Assembly (NCBI RefSeq): GCF_000021805.1
Contig: NC_011726.1
Coordinates: forward strand, 124,001-188,000
Origin: Rippkaea orientalis PCC 8801
Lineage (GTDB): Bacteria; Cyanobacteriota; Cyanobacteriia; Cyanobacteriales; Microcystaceae
Direction of reading: 5' to 3'
DNA length: 64,000 nt
This document shows, in pieces, positions 51,726 through 60,289 of this stretch. The stretch's first letter is position 1. Each line of letters opens with the position of its first letter. A program made the position numbers and the translations under genes. Below the pieces are notes generated by a model. The model searched no databases, had not been told where the DNA came from, and worked only from the letters and a program-made list of their open reading frames with translations.

Positions 51726-52979
51726 AAGCTGGCTTCCCAGCATTGCCACCTCCAGTGCCCTCTCAAGCGTCATGGGCTTGCCAATGTAATAGCCTTGCGC
51801 CTTGCTAACGCCTAACGCACGCAATTCCACCAACTCCTCCTCACGCTCAACCCCCTCTGCCACAATCCTACTGCCGGTAGCGTTAGCGAATCCAATCAGG
51901 GCAATGGCTAAGGCACGGCGCGACGCGTCCGTATCAATGTTTTGGGTGAGGCTCATATCTAGTTTTATGATGTCAGGTGAGAGGCTTAGAATGTGCCGGA
52001 AACTGGCATAGCCGGCACCTGCATCGTCCACCGCGAGGCGTAAGCCGTGCTGTTTGAGAAACGCCAGTGCCTGTGCGATATCGGCATATTTGGAGGTGAC
52101 GGCGTGCTCTGTCACCTCCAGCACAACACGTTGTAACGGCCAGCGGCTGATGGCGTGTGAGAAACTATGATGAAGTATCGTCTCTGGCGCAACGTTGACG
52201 GAGATATAGATCTCTTCGGGCAAGTGATCGAGGCCTTTTAGCCCAAGCTCCACGGCTAGGAGTTCAAGTTCAATGCCTAGTCCAACCTTGGCGGCTTCGC
52301 TAAACCACTGGTCTGGGGAGTGCCTAGGCGTGGTGTTGAAGCGGGCGAGGGCTTCAAACCCAACAATTCTGCGTTGTATGAAGTGGTAGATGGGTTGATA
52401 GACGATGGAAAGCACGTCTCCCGAGAGTACGGCCTTAATTTTGTCCTCTACCTTGATTTTTTCCTGCCTGTCTAGGCGGTCTTCCTCAATCATATACGCC
52501 ACAACTTCAACCATAGCCCGCATCAAGTTAAGATCGCGCTCCGTCAGCGTATGGTTGGGAATATAACTGAAACAGCAAAGCGTCCCATAAATTTGGCCAT
52601 TGCTTAGTCTGATGGGCACACTCAGGTGTGCACCAACGGGCAATTCGGTAGTGGCGGGGATGCGGAGTGCCATCACGTTTTGGGTAGCATCGGGGATAAG
52701 TTCCGGCAAACGGCCATCTACCACCCACTGACAATAGCTTTCCTCGAGAGGGTCTGATTCTCCGACGTGAATAGGAGAAGTTGCTTGACCTGAATCTACC
52801 GAGCGAAAGATGCGTTGCCCTAGCGCGAACTCTGAGATAAAGGCAAAATCCATGCAAAGATGGGTTCGCAGAGCACCTAGCAACCGCGCAAAACGACTTT
52901 GGAGGGAGCTTCCCGGCTGTCCAAAAACGCCTTCCCTGAATAGGGTTGCCAGAGATGGGGTAGTACAAAGGGTGGTCAT
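51720..52979 (-). CDS. GAF-EAL cyclic-di-GMP phosphodiesterase
   Basis: 419 aa from ATG 52979, with AGGAGA upstream; a longer frame to 53096 is not supported. GAF-like sensor at about 15-165; EAL domain at about 175-419 with GFEALAR, YISVNVAP, LEVTEHAV, DDAGAGYASF, IKLDMSL, VAEGVE and QGYYIGKP, so the catalytic E, N, E, DD, K, E and Q are all present. It should hydrolyse c-di-GMP. The gene is visibly GC-richer than its neighbours and has no HIP1 site, which suggests recent transfer. Its stop codon comes from repeat copy D. Confidence 0.93.
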   Translation of the reverse strand: MTTLCTTPSLATLFREGVFGQPGSSLQSRFARLLGALRTHLCMDFAFISEFALGQRIFRSVDSGQATSPIHVGESDPLEESYCQWVVDGRLPELIPDATQNVMALRIPATTELPVGAHLSVPIRLSNGQIYGTLCCFSYIPNHTLTERDLNLMRAMVEVVAYMIEEDRLDRQEKIKVEDKIKAVLSGDVLSIVYQPIYHFIQRRIVGFEALARFNTTPRHSPDQWFSEAAKVGLGIELELLAVELGLKGLDHLPEEIYISVNVAPETILHHSFSHAISRWPLQRVVLEVTEHAVTSKYADIAQALAFLKQHGLRLAVDDAGAGYASFRHILSLSPDIIKLDMSLTQNIDTDASRRALAIALIGFANATGSRIVAEGVEREEELVELRALGVSKAQGYYIGKPMTLERALEVAMLGSQLL

Positions 52980-53332
52980 GTCAGCAGTTCTCCTGATATA
53001 GTGCAATGAAAAATATGGCAACTCTACAAAAGTTGATGATAATTTCATAGGGTTTGTATCACCCTGACTTTCTATCGCACATCTATTTTGAGCCAAACTA
53101 TGTTACTATGTTAGTATTAGACATCTTCAATAATGAGTCTAAAACCCCTGTGATATCAGGGTTAAATTTAGATTTTTGGAGATGTCTATTGGAATTCGCC
53201 TCATATAACCCACAAGTTTGAATTGTATCGCAGTTGCAGTACAATCTCATACACAAAATCTTACCCCAAGCCAGGGATAAATGTCAACTTTTTTCTAATT
53301 TTTATTGAAAAATTTTCCCCGTAAACAGTAAA

Positions 53333-53349
53333 GGTGGGCAATGCCCACC
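53333..53349. terminator. GGTGGGCAATGCCCACC hairpin after chlP
   Basis: Perfect 8-bp arms around one base, 10 bp past the chlP stop codon (minus strand). Same 17-mer as 24210-24226. TTTACTG follows on the minus strand, so it may end the chlP transcript. Confidence 0.65.
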
Positions 53350-53358
53350 CGACGGGTA

Positions 53359-54579
53359 TTAAGGGGCTAAAGCATGACCCCGTAGCAAACTACCGATGGT
53401 TTTAGCGGTAATTTTCATCTGGACTAAAGGATTAGCGGGTACAACAGTTTTGTAGAGATAACTATCAAAGGTCATCCGTTGCACATCCTTATCGGCGCAC
53501 ATTTCCACAAAGGCCTCACGGGAAGCATCAGTACGATAGAATACCCGTTGCAGGATATCGAGAACTAAGTAGGTCATACCATACTTCTTATCCCACCGTT
53601 TGAGGTACACTTTTAAGTCGTCTTCGGTGGGGATGCGCTGACCGGCGTTGCTCATTTCTACAATGGTTTCCGCGCACATACGGGCGGATTTCGCCGCAAA
53701 ATAGATTCCCTCTCCAGAGGACTTGGTAACGGTTCCGGCTGCGTCTCCTACCAACGCGACACGACCGACCACGCGACGGGGACGGGGATGTTCAGGGATG
53801 GGATGGGCTTCCACTTTGATGATTTCGCCCCCTTCTAGGCGATGGGCTGCACGGGTACGGATTCCTGCCTGTAGGTCTTTAATGAGGGCTTTATTGACCT
53901 TCATCGTGCCTGTACCGACGGCTACATGGTCGTATTTAGGGAATACCCAAGCGTAGAAGTCAGGGGAAACATCAGTACCGACGTACATCTCGGCGAGATC
54001 TTCGTAGTAGGCCATTTTATCTTGGGGGAGACGGATGCGTTCTTGGAAGGCGATCGCATAGTTATAATCTCCCGCGTCAATGGCTTTGGCAATGCGGGAA
54101 TTAGCCCCATCAGCCCCGATCACGACATCTACCTTGAGGGTTTTCATTTCCCCTTGGGCGTTGCCGTTGGAATGGTCGGCATAATGGAGAGTGTAGGGGT
54201 CGGTGCTATTGGTGGGAATATCGAGTTTATAGACTGTCCCATTGATTAAATTTGCCCCTAATTTGGCTGCGCGATCGCGTAAAAACCCATCAAGGACTTC
54301 CCGACGACACATCCCAATATATTCATCTTCGTTATCTAGGTTGATATCAACAGCGACGTTAGACGGGGAGATCATTTTCATTTTTCTCACCCGGCGATCG
54401 ATAATTTCTGGGGGTAGGTCAAATTCACTGACCATACACAGGGGAATAGCACCACCGCAGGGTTTAGCGTTGTCTAATTTACGCTCAAATAAATAGGTTT
54501 CTATTCCAGCTTTTACTAATGTTTCGGCTGCGGAAGACCCAGCCGGTCCTGAACCAACAACGGCGACCCTTAACACCAA
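53359..54579 (-). CDS. chlP: Geranylgeranyl reductase (ChlP)
   Basis: 406 aa. It reduces geranylgeranyl to phytyl for chlorophyll and tocopherol. N-terminal FAD-binding VAVVGSGPAGSSAAETL, then CGGAIPLCM, the GADGANSRIAK motif, VALVGDAAGTVTKSSGEG and YFAAKSARMCAE. Normal cyanobacterial length, no signal peptide, probably thylakoid-associated. The product is fed by CrtE (35926). It is monocistronic by spacing. Confidence 0.96.
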   Translation of the reverse strand: MVLRVAVVGSGPAGSSAAETLVKAGIETYLFERKLDNAKPCGGAIPLCMVSEFDLPPEIIDRRVRKMKMISPSNVAVDINLDNEDEYIGMCRREVLDGFLRDRAAKLGANLINGTVYKLDIPTNSTDPYTLHYADHSNGNAQGEMKTLKVDVVIGADGANSRIAKAIDAGDYNYAIAFQERIRLPQDKMAYYEDLAEMYVGTDVSPDFYAWVFPKYDHVAVGTGTMKVNKALIKDLQAGIRTRAAHRLEGGEIIKVEAHPIPEHPRPRRVVGRVALVGDAAGTVTKSSGEGIYFAAKSARMCAETIVEMSNAGQRIPTEDDLKVYLKRWDKKYGMTYLVLDILQRVFYRTDASREAFVEMCADKDVQRMTFDSYLYKTVVPANPLVQMKITAKTIGSLLRGHALAP

Positions 54580-54748
54580 GGCTTTTCTCCTACATTCGAT
54601 TAGGCATTACGTTTGGCATCCTACCATGGACGTTGGCTTTGTAGGAGGCGATCGCTCTTTTTTGCCCAAAGTTGCAATAGAGCTTAACAACTTTTGTTAC
54701 ATAAGTTAATAATCGTGAGAGTGGATAGTCTTGGCTCAATGGTTACAA

Positions 54749-55360
54749 TTAAAATTTAATTTGCACTTCATTGTTTTCGTCGGTATTTCTCAACCGTCGA
54801 TTAATTCTTAAGGAGTCTTGGACTTCATTTTGTGATTGAAAGGCTAGTGGGATTAAAACTTTAGCAAGAGGATCAAATCCATACTTAAGTTGTTTTTTCT
54901 GGCTAGGACAGCAGTCAGGATCATGGGGAGAATAGGCTAAAAAATTAAGGGTTAACTGTTGAGAATTAATCTTGAGAAACTCGATTTTCATCTTATCTTC
55001 TAACGTTAGTGTATCTATATTATTGAGTTTTTTCTCTTGATTGGTGATAAAAACAGCTAGATAATTTCCTGATTGTATCCCTTGTTTAAAGCTGCTTAAA
55101 ACGACAACAGCATCTTCAATTCTATCTCCGTTAAGATCACCAATTGCTTTTTCTTTTTGAAGGACAAAAGACACTTCTTGGGCTTGAAAAGATCCGTTTA
55201 ATAAAGAAATAATTTGACCATTGGGGAGATAATAGACTGTATTTTCTAGTTGTTTGATATAAGCGTTATTTTCTCTAGTGTTAGCTAACATTGGTTTGCT
55301 ATCGGCTAAAGAGACGATGAACAATAGGTTAGTCAGTACAAAAGATAGATAGGTTTTCAT
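54749..55360 (-). CDS. Secreted protein with EF-hand-like loop
   Basis: 203 aa. Signal peptide (about 1-27), then a beta-rich body containing GDLNGDRIEDAVVVL (about 95-108), a D-x-N-x-D-x-x-x-D calcium-type loop, and a conserved HDPDCCPS segment with two cysteines. I recognise this as a cyanobacterial periplasmic protein pattern but not a named family. It overlaps the upstream GNAT gene by 4 bp, so they form one transcript. Confidence 0.65.
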   Translation of the reverse strand: MKTYLSFVLTNLLFIVSLADSKPMLANTRENNAYIKQLENTVYYLPNGQIISLLNGSFQAQEVSFVLQKEKAIGDLNGDRIEDAVVVLSSFKQGIQSGNYLAVFITNQEKKLNNIDTLTLEDKMKIEFLKINSQQLTLNFLAYSPHDPDCCPSQKKQLKYGFDPLAKVLIPLAFQSQNEVQDSLRINRRLRNTDENNEVQIKF

Positions 55361-55800
55361 GGTTTTTGTCGGAAAATGACAGGGGAAACAATAATTCCAC
55401 CGCAGTTTATTGGTATTCCTGTTTGGACAAATCCTAATTTCTGGTAAATTGGCAAAGCGTAATCGGTAGAATTGGCGGTAATATCGCCTGAAACCTCATT
55501 TTTAACATGATTAAATAGGGTTTTGCCAATTTTTTTACCTCGATATTGCTTCTTGACAAAATATAAAAAAATATGATTTTTTTGATTGATTTCTAACACT
55601 CCTACTAATTCAAGATTCATTTTATACAGCCAAATTTTAGATCCCCCCTCCATTCGCTGTAAAAGAGAGCTCTGGGAAATAAATCTCAGGAAATTATCAT
55701 AACCTTCTGTCGTTATTTTAGTTAGAGTTTCTTGGGTAAATATTGTTTCAATCAATTGATTAATTTCTGTTAAATCTTCTTGTGTTGCTAGGTCAATCAT
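55357..55800 (-). CDS. GNAT family N-acetyltransferase
   Basis: 147 aa from ATG 55800; a TTG 33 bases earlier is not needed. QYRGKKIGKTLFNHV is the acetyl-CoA loop; LELVGVLEINQKNHIFLYFV and YALPIYQKLGFVQTG fit the GNAT core. The substrate is unknown. It overlaps the secreted protein gene by 4 bp. A strong hairpin stands between it and the COP23 gene upstream. Confidence 0.87.
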   Translation of the reverse strand: MIDLATQEDLTEINQLIETIFTQETLTKITTEGYDNFLRFISQSSLLQRMEGGSKIWLYKMNLELVGVLEINQKNHIFLYFVKKQYRGKKIGKTLFNHVKNEVSGDITANSTDYALPIYQKLGFVQTGIPINCGGIIVSPVIFRQKP

Positions 55801-55810
55801 ATTAAAAATG

Positions 55811-55854
55811 AATAATTGCTGTAAAGTAGCCAAGTTTACTTTACAGCAATTATT
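55811..55854 (-). terminator. 18-bp-arm hairpin between COP23 and GNAT genes
   Basis: AATAATTGCTGTAAAGTA (55811-55828) and TACTTTACAGCAATTATT (55837-55854) are perfect inverse arms with an 8-base loop. On the minus strand TTTTT follows within a few bases, so it can terminate or attenuate the COP23 transcript before the GNAT gene. Confidence 0.7.
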
Positions 55855-55864
55855 GCTATGAGTT

Positions 55865-56710
55865 CTATCTAAATCGATCAGGATTTAATCGCCAAGAATT
55901 AGAAGGAGTTGTTGATTTAGCAGGAGTATTAGACGTGCTAGGTTTACTTTGTAATTGGGCTGCTGTTCCTCCATCGGTGGTGTCAAGAAATGGGCGTAAA
56001 TCAATCGCACCACTAGCGGAAGATGGCTTCTTGGGTTGAGATGTATTTCCTCTTAACATTCCCCCCAATTGATTCAAAATAGACCCACCAGAATTACCTC
56101 CACTAAAAGCACTTACTCCTTGGGTCAATTGACCTTCTTCAGCAGCCATTAATGTTTGAAAAATTTGATTTCGGGTAATCTCTGGATTTTTCCCAGGAGG
56201 AACTGTTAAAACAATACGACAGGAGGAATCTCGTTGGGTTGTAACACAGATGGTATCATAGCTATTTTCTCGCCCGGTTTGTAATTCTAATAAGCCATCA
56301 GGCCGATACATTTCCAGACGACGACTAATCTCATTACAACGACGTTGTGCTGTCCATCCATCGCCTAAATCACTGGGAATTGCCCAAGGATAGGGCTGAC
56401 GGTTTTGATTTTGGGGATAATACATCACGGTATAGCGACCTGCTTGTAATTGACAGCTAAAGCGAGGATTTGCTGACGTGGTTTGCACAGGGGGAGGAGG
56501 GGGAACACTCTCGGGGTTAGTGTCAACAACGATATCCCCAGGATTATCAGTGTTTTGCGCGTACTGTTGGTTAGGATTATAATTCAAATTAAAATTGAAA
56601 TTAATGGGTTTAGCGATTGCTTCTGACTGGGTTAACATGAAAGCGATCGCTAAGGAAAACCCCATTCCTTTTATTAAAGAGTTTCGGTTAATGGTTAAGA
56701 AGTTAGTCAT
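55865..56710 (-). CDS. COP23 domain exported protein
   Basis: 281 aa. Signal peptide or anchor at about 13-33 (MGFSLAIAFMLTQSEAIA), a low-complexity segment, then the COP23 domain (RFSCQLQAGRYTVMYYP, AQRRCNEISRRLEMY, then TICVTTQRDSSCRIVLTVPPG). Four cysteines suggest disulphides. A Ser/Thr/Pro-rich C terminus follows. COP23 proteins are cyanobacterial exported proteins of circadian output; the founding member came from Cyanothece. No role is proven here. Confidence 0.85.
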   Translation of the reverse strand: MTNFLTINRNSLIKGMGFSLAIAFMLTQSEAIAKPINFNFNLNYNPNQQYAQNTDNPGDIVVDTNPESVPPPPPVQTTSANPRFSCQLQAGRYTVMYYPQNQNRQPYPWAIPSDLGDGWTAQRRCNEISRRLEMYRPDGLLELQTGRENSYDTICVTTQRDSSCRIVLTVPPGKNPEITRNQIFQTLMAAEEGQLTQGVSAFSGGNSGGSILNQLGGMLRGNTSQPKKPSSASGAIDLRPFLDTTDGGTAAQLQSKPSTSNTPAKSTTPSNSWRLNPDRFR

Positions 56711-56962
56711 AAATTACTGTTACGCCAAATTTTTAATAAGGTTACAAATGAAAGATCAACCTATACCCATAGATTAATCTTGCTCTCAATTCATTAGGAT
56801 TGAGTTAGTGACACTTTATTGACTGAACAGGTTTTTCCTTTTTCTTGCTTAACGTGAGTTCGGGATAAGCTGAAACGCTAATTCTCTGGTTGTCTCAAAC
56901 ACTCATTGTCTCGTTGATAGTAATCCAACTCCGAACTCGGAACCCCGAACTGAGATCTGATT

Positions 56963-57505
56963 CTACTCAGTAATGCGCTTTTCTAAATATTGTCCGATCA
57001 TGATTTCTTCACCAGCGCGAGACATAATGGTTTGTCGGGTTCGGTAATTTTCGCCAATGAGTTTAATTTCTTCTTCAAAGACTGATCGGTTGTATTCTGT
57101 TCTTAAACAAAGGGTTTGAGAGTTAGTCATGGAATAATTGGCTTTAATCGGATCTTGGGTAGCAAATCCGCGATCGCGGTATAAAATGTTGTCTAATACC
57201 CCGAATAGGGTTGATCCTTGGGTGGGTTTACTTACCTTGGCTGTATAATTACTCTCCCAGGTGACATAACTTCCAAAGGTTAAGGCTGTTTTGTCTTCAA
57301 GATGATGAGCTTGGGCTAATTCTATCAATTGTGGGCATCCTTGCTCTAAAAATTCTATAGTGATGACACTGACAACCTCTTCAGTCGCTACGTCGGGTTT
57401 GAGGGTGTAATACCGTCTCTGGGAGTTCCATGTCCCCACTGATTTCTCGAAAAACTCTCTCGCTAAGGTTTCTGTCGATAACTCAATGATTTGTCTCAAC
57501 GCCAT
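56963..57505 (-). CDS. CpcS/CpeS-type phycobiliprotein lyase
   Basis: 180 aa. It attaches a bilin chromophore to cysteines of phycobiliproteins. REFFEKSVGTWNSQRRYYTL, then ITIEFLEQGCPQLIELAQ, ALTFGSYVTWESNY and YSMTNSQTLCLRTEYN are the lipocalin-like CpcS/CpeS pattern. The subgroup (CpcS, CpcU or CpeS) cannot be fixed. No phycobiliprotein gene is nearby, so it may act in trans on Cys84-type sites (inference). Confidence 0.85.
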   Translation of the reverse strand: MALRQIIELSTETLAREFFEKSVGTWNSQRRYYTLKPDVATEEVVSVITIEFLEQGCPQLIELAQAHHLEDKTALTFGSYVTWESNYTAKVSKPTQGSTLFGVLDNILYRDRGFATQDPIKANYSMTNSQTLCLRTEYNRSVFEEEIKLIGENYRTRQTIMSRAGEEIMIGQYLEKRITE

Positions 57506-57747
57506 TGGATAGTAACCTCATTTAATAATTGGCTTAGTACTACAAACCCGAATAATAATCAAGTCTTATTCAAAATTTGTTACATTTGTTAATGTAACAT
57601 AGATAAGGAGAAAATAGTACAACTCAGTTTTGCCAGCAAAAATCCTAAACCTTATAAAATTTTGGCAAATTATTGCTTTTATTCTGTCAGCATTGATACT
57701 TCTTTGTGTTTGTCTAATATTTATGATTTAGCTCAAAGGAGATGAAA

Positions 57748-58068
57748 CTATTTTTTCTGTTGCCAAACGCGAATAATTAAACCTAAACAAGCGATAATGT
57801 AGCCTGATGTGGCTAAGGTGTTGAGGTATAATAATCGTAAACTGAGAAACTCTGAGGTTTGTAAAGAACCAAACCACAATAAACCATAAGCGATCGCCCA
57901 AATTAAGGTTAATCGAACCGATAAACGACTAACTGATAATTGCTCATTGGTTGCTTGACGACGGAATAATGTCCAAGCAGAAGGAATCCAACCAACAATC
58001 GGAATTAAATAAATAATAAGTTGGAGTTTTTCTAACTTTCTTTCTTTGAGGGGATCATTATTGTCCAT
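57748..58068 (-). CDS. Small multi-pass membrane protein
   Basis: 106 aa with three hydrophobic helices: about 17-34 (LIIYLIPIVGWIPSAWTLF), about 51-67 (LTLIWAIAYGLLWFGSL) and about 80-100 (TLATSGYIIACLGLIIRV). Charged N terminus KERKLEKLQ. Not recognised; no motif. It is divergent from mobA, 63 bp away. Confidence 0.65.
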   Translation of the reverse strand: MDNNDPLKERKLEKLQLIIYLIPIVGWIPSAWTLFRRQATNEQLSVSRLSVRLTLIWAIAYGLLWFGSLQTSEFLSLRLLYLNTLATSGYIIACLGLIIRVWQQKK

Positions 58069-58131
58069 AATATCAGTGAATAGTGAATAGTTGTTTATTC
58101 TTAATTTTATTGTTTATGATTTTTATTAATA

Positions 58132-58722
58132 ATGAAAACAGTTAAAAAGGTTCTCAAGACTATTATTCTTGCGGGTGGCAAAAGTTCGCGGATGGGAGAG
58201 GATAAGGCTTTAATTTTAATTCAAGGTGTTCCTTTATTGGCAAGGATAGCAACAATTGGTCAACAATGCACCTCTGAAGTTTATATTATTACCCCTTGGA
58301 TTGACCGTTATCAGTCTTTTATTCCTCCAGAATGTCATCTAATACGGGAAGAAACCCCCGGACAAGGGCCTTTAGTCGGTTTCTTTCAAGCCTTAAACTA
58401 TATTAAGACAGATTGGATCTTATTACTAGCCTGTGATTTACCCAATTTAACTAAAATTGAAGTACAAAGATGGTTAGATGGGTTGGAGAATGTTCCTGAA
58501 GATGCGATCGCTTTTTTACCCAAAAATTCCCACGGATGGGAACCCCTATGCGGATTTTATCGCTACCGTTGTTTAAACTCGTTAGACAAGTTTATTCAAG
58601 CAGGAGGACGATCATTTCAAAAATGGTTAAAAGAACATCCTATTGAGAAATTAATCGTCAGTGATCCACAAATCTTACTCAATTGTAATACCCCAGATGA
58701 TTTATTAACTATCAACTATTAA
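58132..58722 (+). CDS. mobA: Molybdenum cofactor guanylyltransferase (MobA)
   Basis: 196 aa. It links GMP to molybdopterin to give the guanine dinucleotide form of the cofactor, used by nitrate reductase-type enzymes. The nucleotide-binding start IILAGGKSSRMGEDKAL and PGQGPLVGF, then LACDLPNL are intact; length is normal. Start ATG 58132 follows a poor Shine-Dalgarno sequence. The last codons and the stop TAA are written by a TTAACTA heptamer array. Confidence 0.93.
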   Translation: MKTVKKVLKTIILAGGKSSRMGEDKALILIQGVPLLARIATIGQQCTSEVYIITPWIDRYQSFIPPECHLIREETPGQGPLVGFFQALNYIKTDWILLLACDLPNLTKIEVQRWLDGLENVPEDAIAFLPKNSHGWEPLCGFYRYRCLNSLDKFIQAGGRSFQKWLKEHPIEKLIVSDPQILLNCNTPDDLLTINY

Positions 58723-58725
58723 CTA
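58705..58725. repeat. TTAACTA heptamer array across the mobA stop
   Basis: TTAACTA, TCAACTA, TTAACTA in a row. The first two units encode the last residues (LTINY) of MobA, and the stop TAA lies at 58720-58722 inside the third. A second array of the same unit sits just before tilS. Confidence 0.8.
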
Positions 58726-59027
58726 TGCTAATCAGGTTTGGCGTTATGACAGAATTAGGAGGAGGTTTTAACAGTGTTAAACTCCTACAAGGATGTATTT
58801 GTAGGGACATAATACTAAGTAGGTTGGTATAAATAAACGAACAATCCATTAGGTATTAAAAATGCTGCAATTTCTTGCCTGTTCACCGTTCCCCGATCCG
58901 GCGTTCCCTTTGACGATTTTACCTTTAATTCTGCCGACCTACTTATTATGTCCTAATAGGTTTTGCTTCTCACATATCATTACTGATTGCTATATTTAAC
59001 CATCAACTATTAACTATTAACTAATCA
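58723..59027. other. Intergenic stretch flanked by TTAACTA arrays
   Basis: No gene. The left edge is the heptamer array over the mobA stop and the right edge a second array (59003-59023: TCAACTA, TTAACTA twice) ending 4 bases before the tilS ATG. The middle has an AGGAGGTTTTAACAG segment but no open frame follows. Confidence 0.65.
59003..59023. repeat. TTAACTA heptamer array before tilS
   Basis: TCAACTA, TTAACTA, TTAACTA, ending 4 bases before the tilS start codon, where a Shine-Dalgarno sequence would be expected; none is seen, so tilS initiation probably lacks one. Confidence 0.8.
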
Positions 59028-60008
59028 ATGTGGACTCCTCTTCATAGCCAACTCCATACCACGCTAAGACAACGAAATTTATTACCGAAAGGACAACGAA
59101 TATTAATGGCAATTTCTGGGGGACAAGACTCTGTTTGTTTAGGAAAACTGTTGTTAGATTTGCAATCAAAATGGGGATGGAAAATAGCGATTGGACATTG
59201 TGATCATCGTTGGTCTTATGATGAAGGTATTGCCGATCATGTCGAAAAATTAGCCCAAAATTGGGGTATTCCTTTTTATCTAAAAGTTGCTAATAATCTC
59301 AAAGAAACTGAAGCAGCAGCAAGAGATTGGCGATATCAATCCTTAATAGAAATTGCCCAAGAAAATGACTTCACAGAAGTTGTTACGGGACACACCCAAA
59401 GCGATCGCGCTGAAACTTTGCTTTATAACCTAATTCGCGGTGCAGGAACCGATGGATTAAGTTCTCTAACATGGCAACGTAACCTAACTCCAAATATTAC
59501 GTTAGTTCGTCCCTTGCTTAATATTTCTCGTCCTGAAACTTTAGCATTTTGCCAACAGTTTGATCTGTCTATTTGGGAAGATGCTGCTAACAAAAATTTG
59601 AAGTATTCTCGTAACCGTATTCGTCAGCAATTAATCCCCTATTTACAAACCCAATTTAATCCCCAAGTCGAAACAAATTTAGCGCAAACTGCTGAGGTAC
59701 TTAGGGCAGAAGTTGAGTATCTAGAAACTTCTGCTAAGATGGTTTTAGAACAAGCAATTAATGAGGATCAAACCCAATTAAATCGCTTAATTTTACAATC
59801 AGTTCCCCTGGCATTACAACGACGAGTAATGCGGAAATTTTTGCAAAAAATCAGCCAAAGAGAGCCTAATTTTGAGCAAATAGAAGCCTTAACTCAGTTA
59901 ATAGATGCCCCTAGGCGATCGCGAACTTCCTCGCTTCCTGGTAATTTCAGTGCAGAAGTTCAAGGTGATTGGATTATTCTTAGTGGGATGATTAAGGCGA
60001 CTCAATAG
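59028..60008 (+). CDS. tilS: tRNA(Ile)-lysidine synthetase (TilS)
   Basis: 326 aa. It converts C34 of tRNA-Ile(CAU) to lysidine, needed to read AUA codons; essential. The PP-loop SGGQDSVCL is at about 29-37; GHCDHRWS, TGHTQSDRAETLLYNLIRG and RPLLNISR follow. The C-terminal substrate domain is short, as in cyanobacteria. The start ATG lies 4 bases after a heptamer array and has no Shine-Dalgarno sequence. Confidence 0.94.
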   Translation: MWTPLHSQLHTTLRQRNLLPKGQRILMAISGGQDSVCLGKLLLDLQSKWGWKIAIGHCDHRWSYDEGIADHVEKLAQNWGIPFYLKVANNLKETEAAARDWRYQSLIEIAQENDFTEVVTGHTQSDRAETLLYNLIRGAGTDGLSSLTWQRNLTPNITLVRPLLNISRPETLAFCQQFDLSIWEDAANKNLKYSRNRIRQQLIPYLQTQFNPQVETNLAQTAEVLRAEVEYLETSAKMVLEQAINEDQTQLNRLILQSVPLALQRRVMRKFLQKISQREPNFEQIEALTQLIDAPRRSRTSSLPGNFSAEVQGDWIILSGMIKATQ

Positions 60009-60101
60009 TTGCTAAGACTACATTATCTTGTAAATCAAAAGCACTAGAGTTAGTATTAGTTGTGCCTAGTTCAAAAAGATAAATAACATTGACGGTATTT
60101 T

Positions 60102-60209
60102 TATATAGCATTTGTCACTCTGATGAGGTACACTTAACACCTAGATGGTTCAAGGGCATGGAAACCACGCCCCTACTTTGTCCCTCACGCGCATGGGAAT
60201 TGCTATATA
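60102..60209. mobile_element. MITE-like element, copy 1
   Basis: 108 bp bounded by a perfect 9-bp inverted repeat, TATATAGCA (60102-60110) and TGCTATATA (60201-60209). Inside: CTGATGAGGTACACTTAACA, CCTAGATGGTT and GGAAACCACGCCCCTAC. A near-identical copy lies at 60720. No coding capacity. The two copies flank glbN. Confidence 0.75.
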
Positions 60210-60223
60210 AAGGGGAACGAAAA

Positions 60224-60266
60224 ACAGATAGAATGTAAATCAGTTTATCTAAATAGGATTTAGTAT
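60224..60266. repeat. 43-bp dispersed repeat, copy 2
   Basis: CAGATAGAATGTAAATCAGT, then TTATCTAAATAGGATTTAGTAT; matches 42718-42760 except at about five positions. It ends about 24 bp before the glbN ATG and so may carry part of its promoter. Confidence 0.75.
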
Positions 60267-60289
60267 AACTTATTTTTGAGGACATTATA

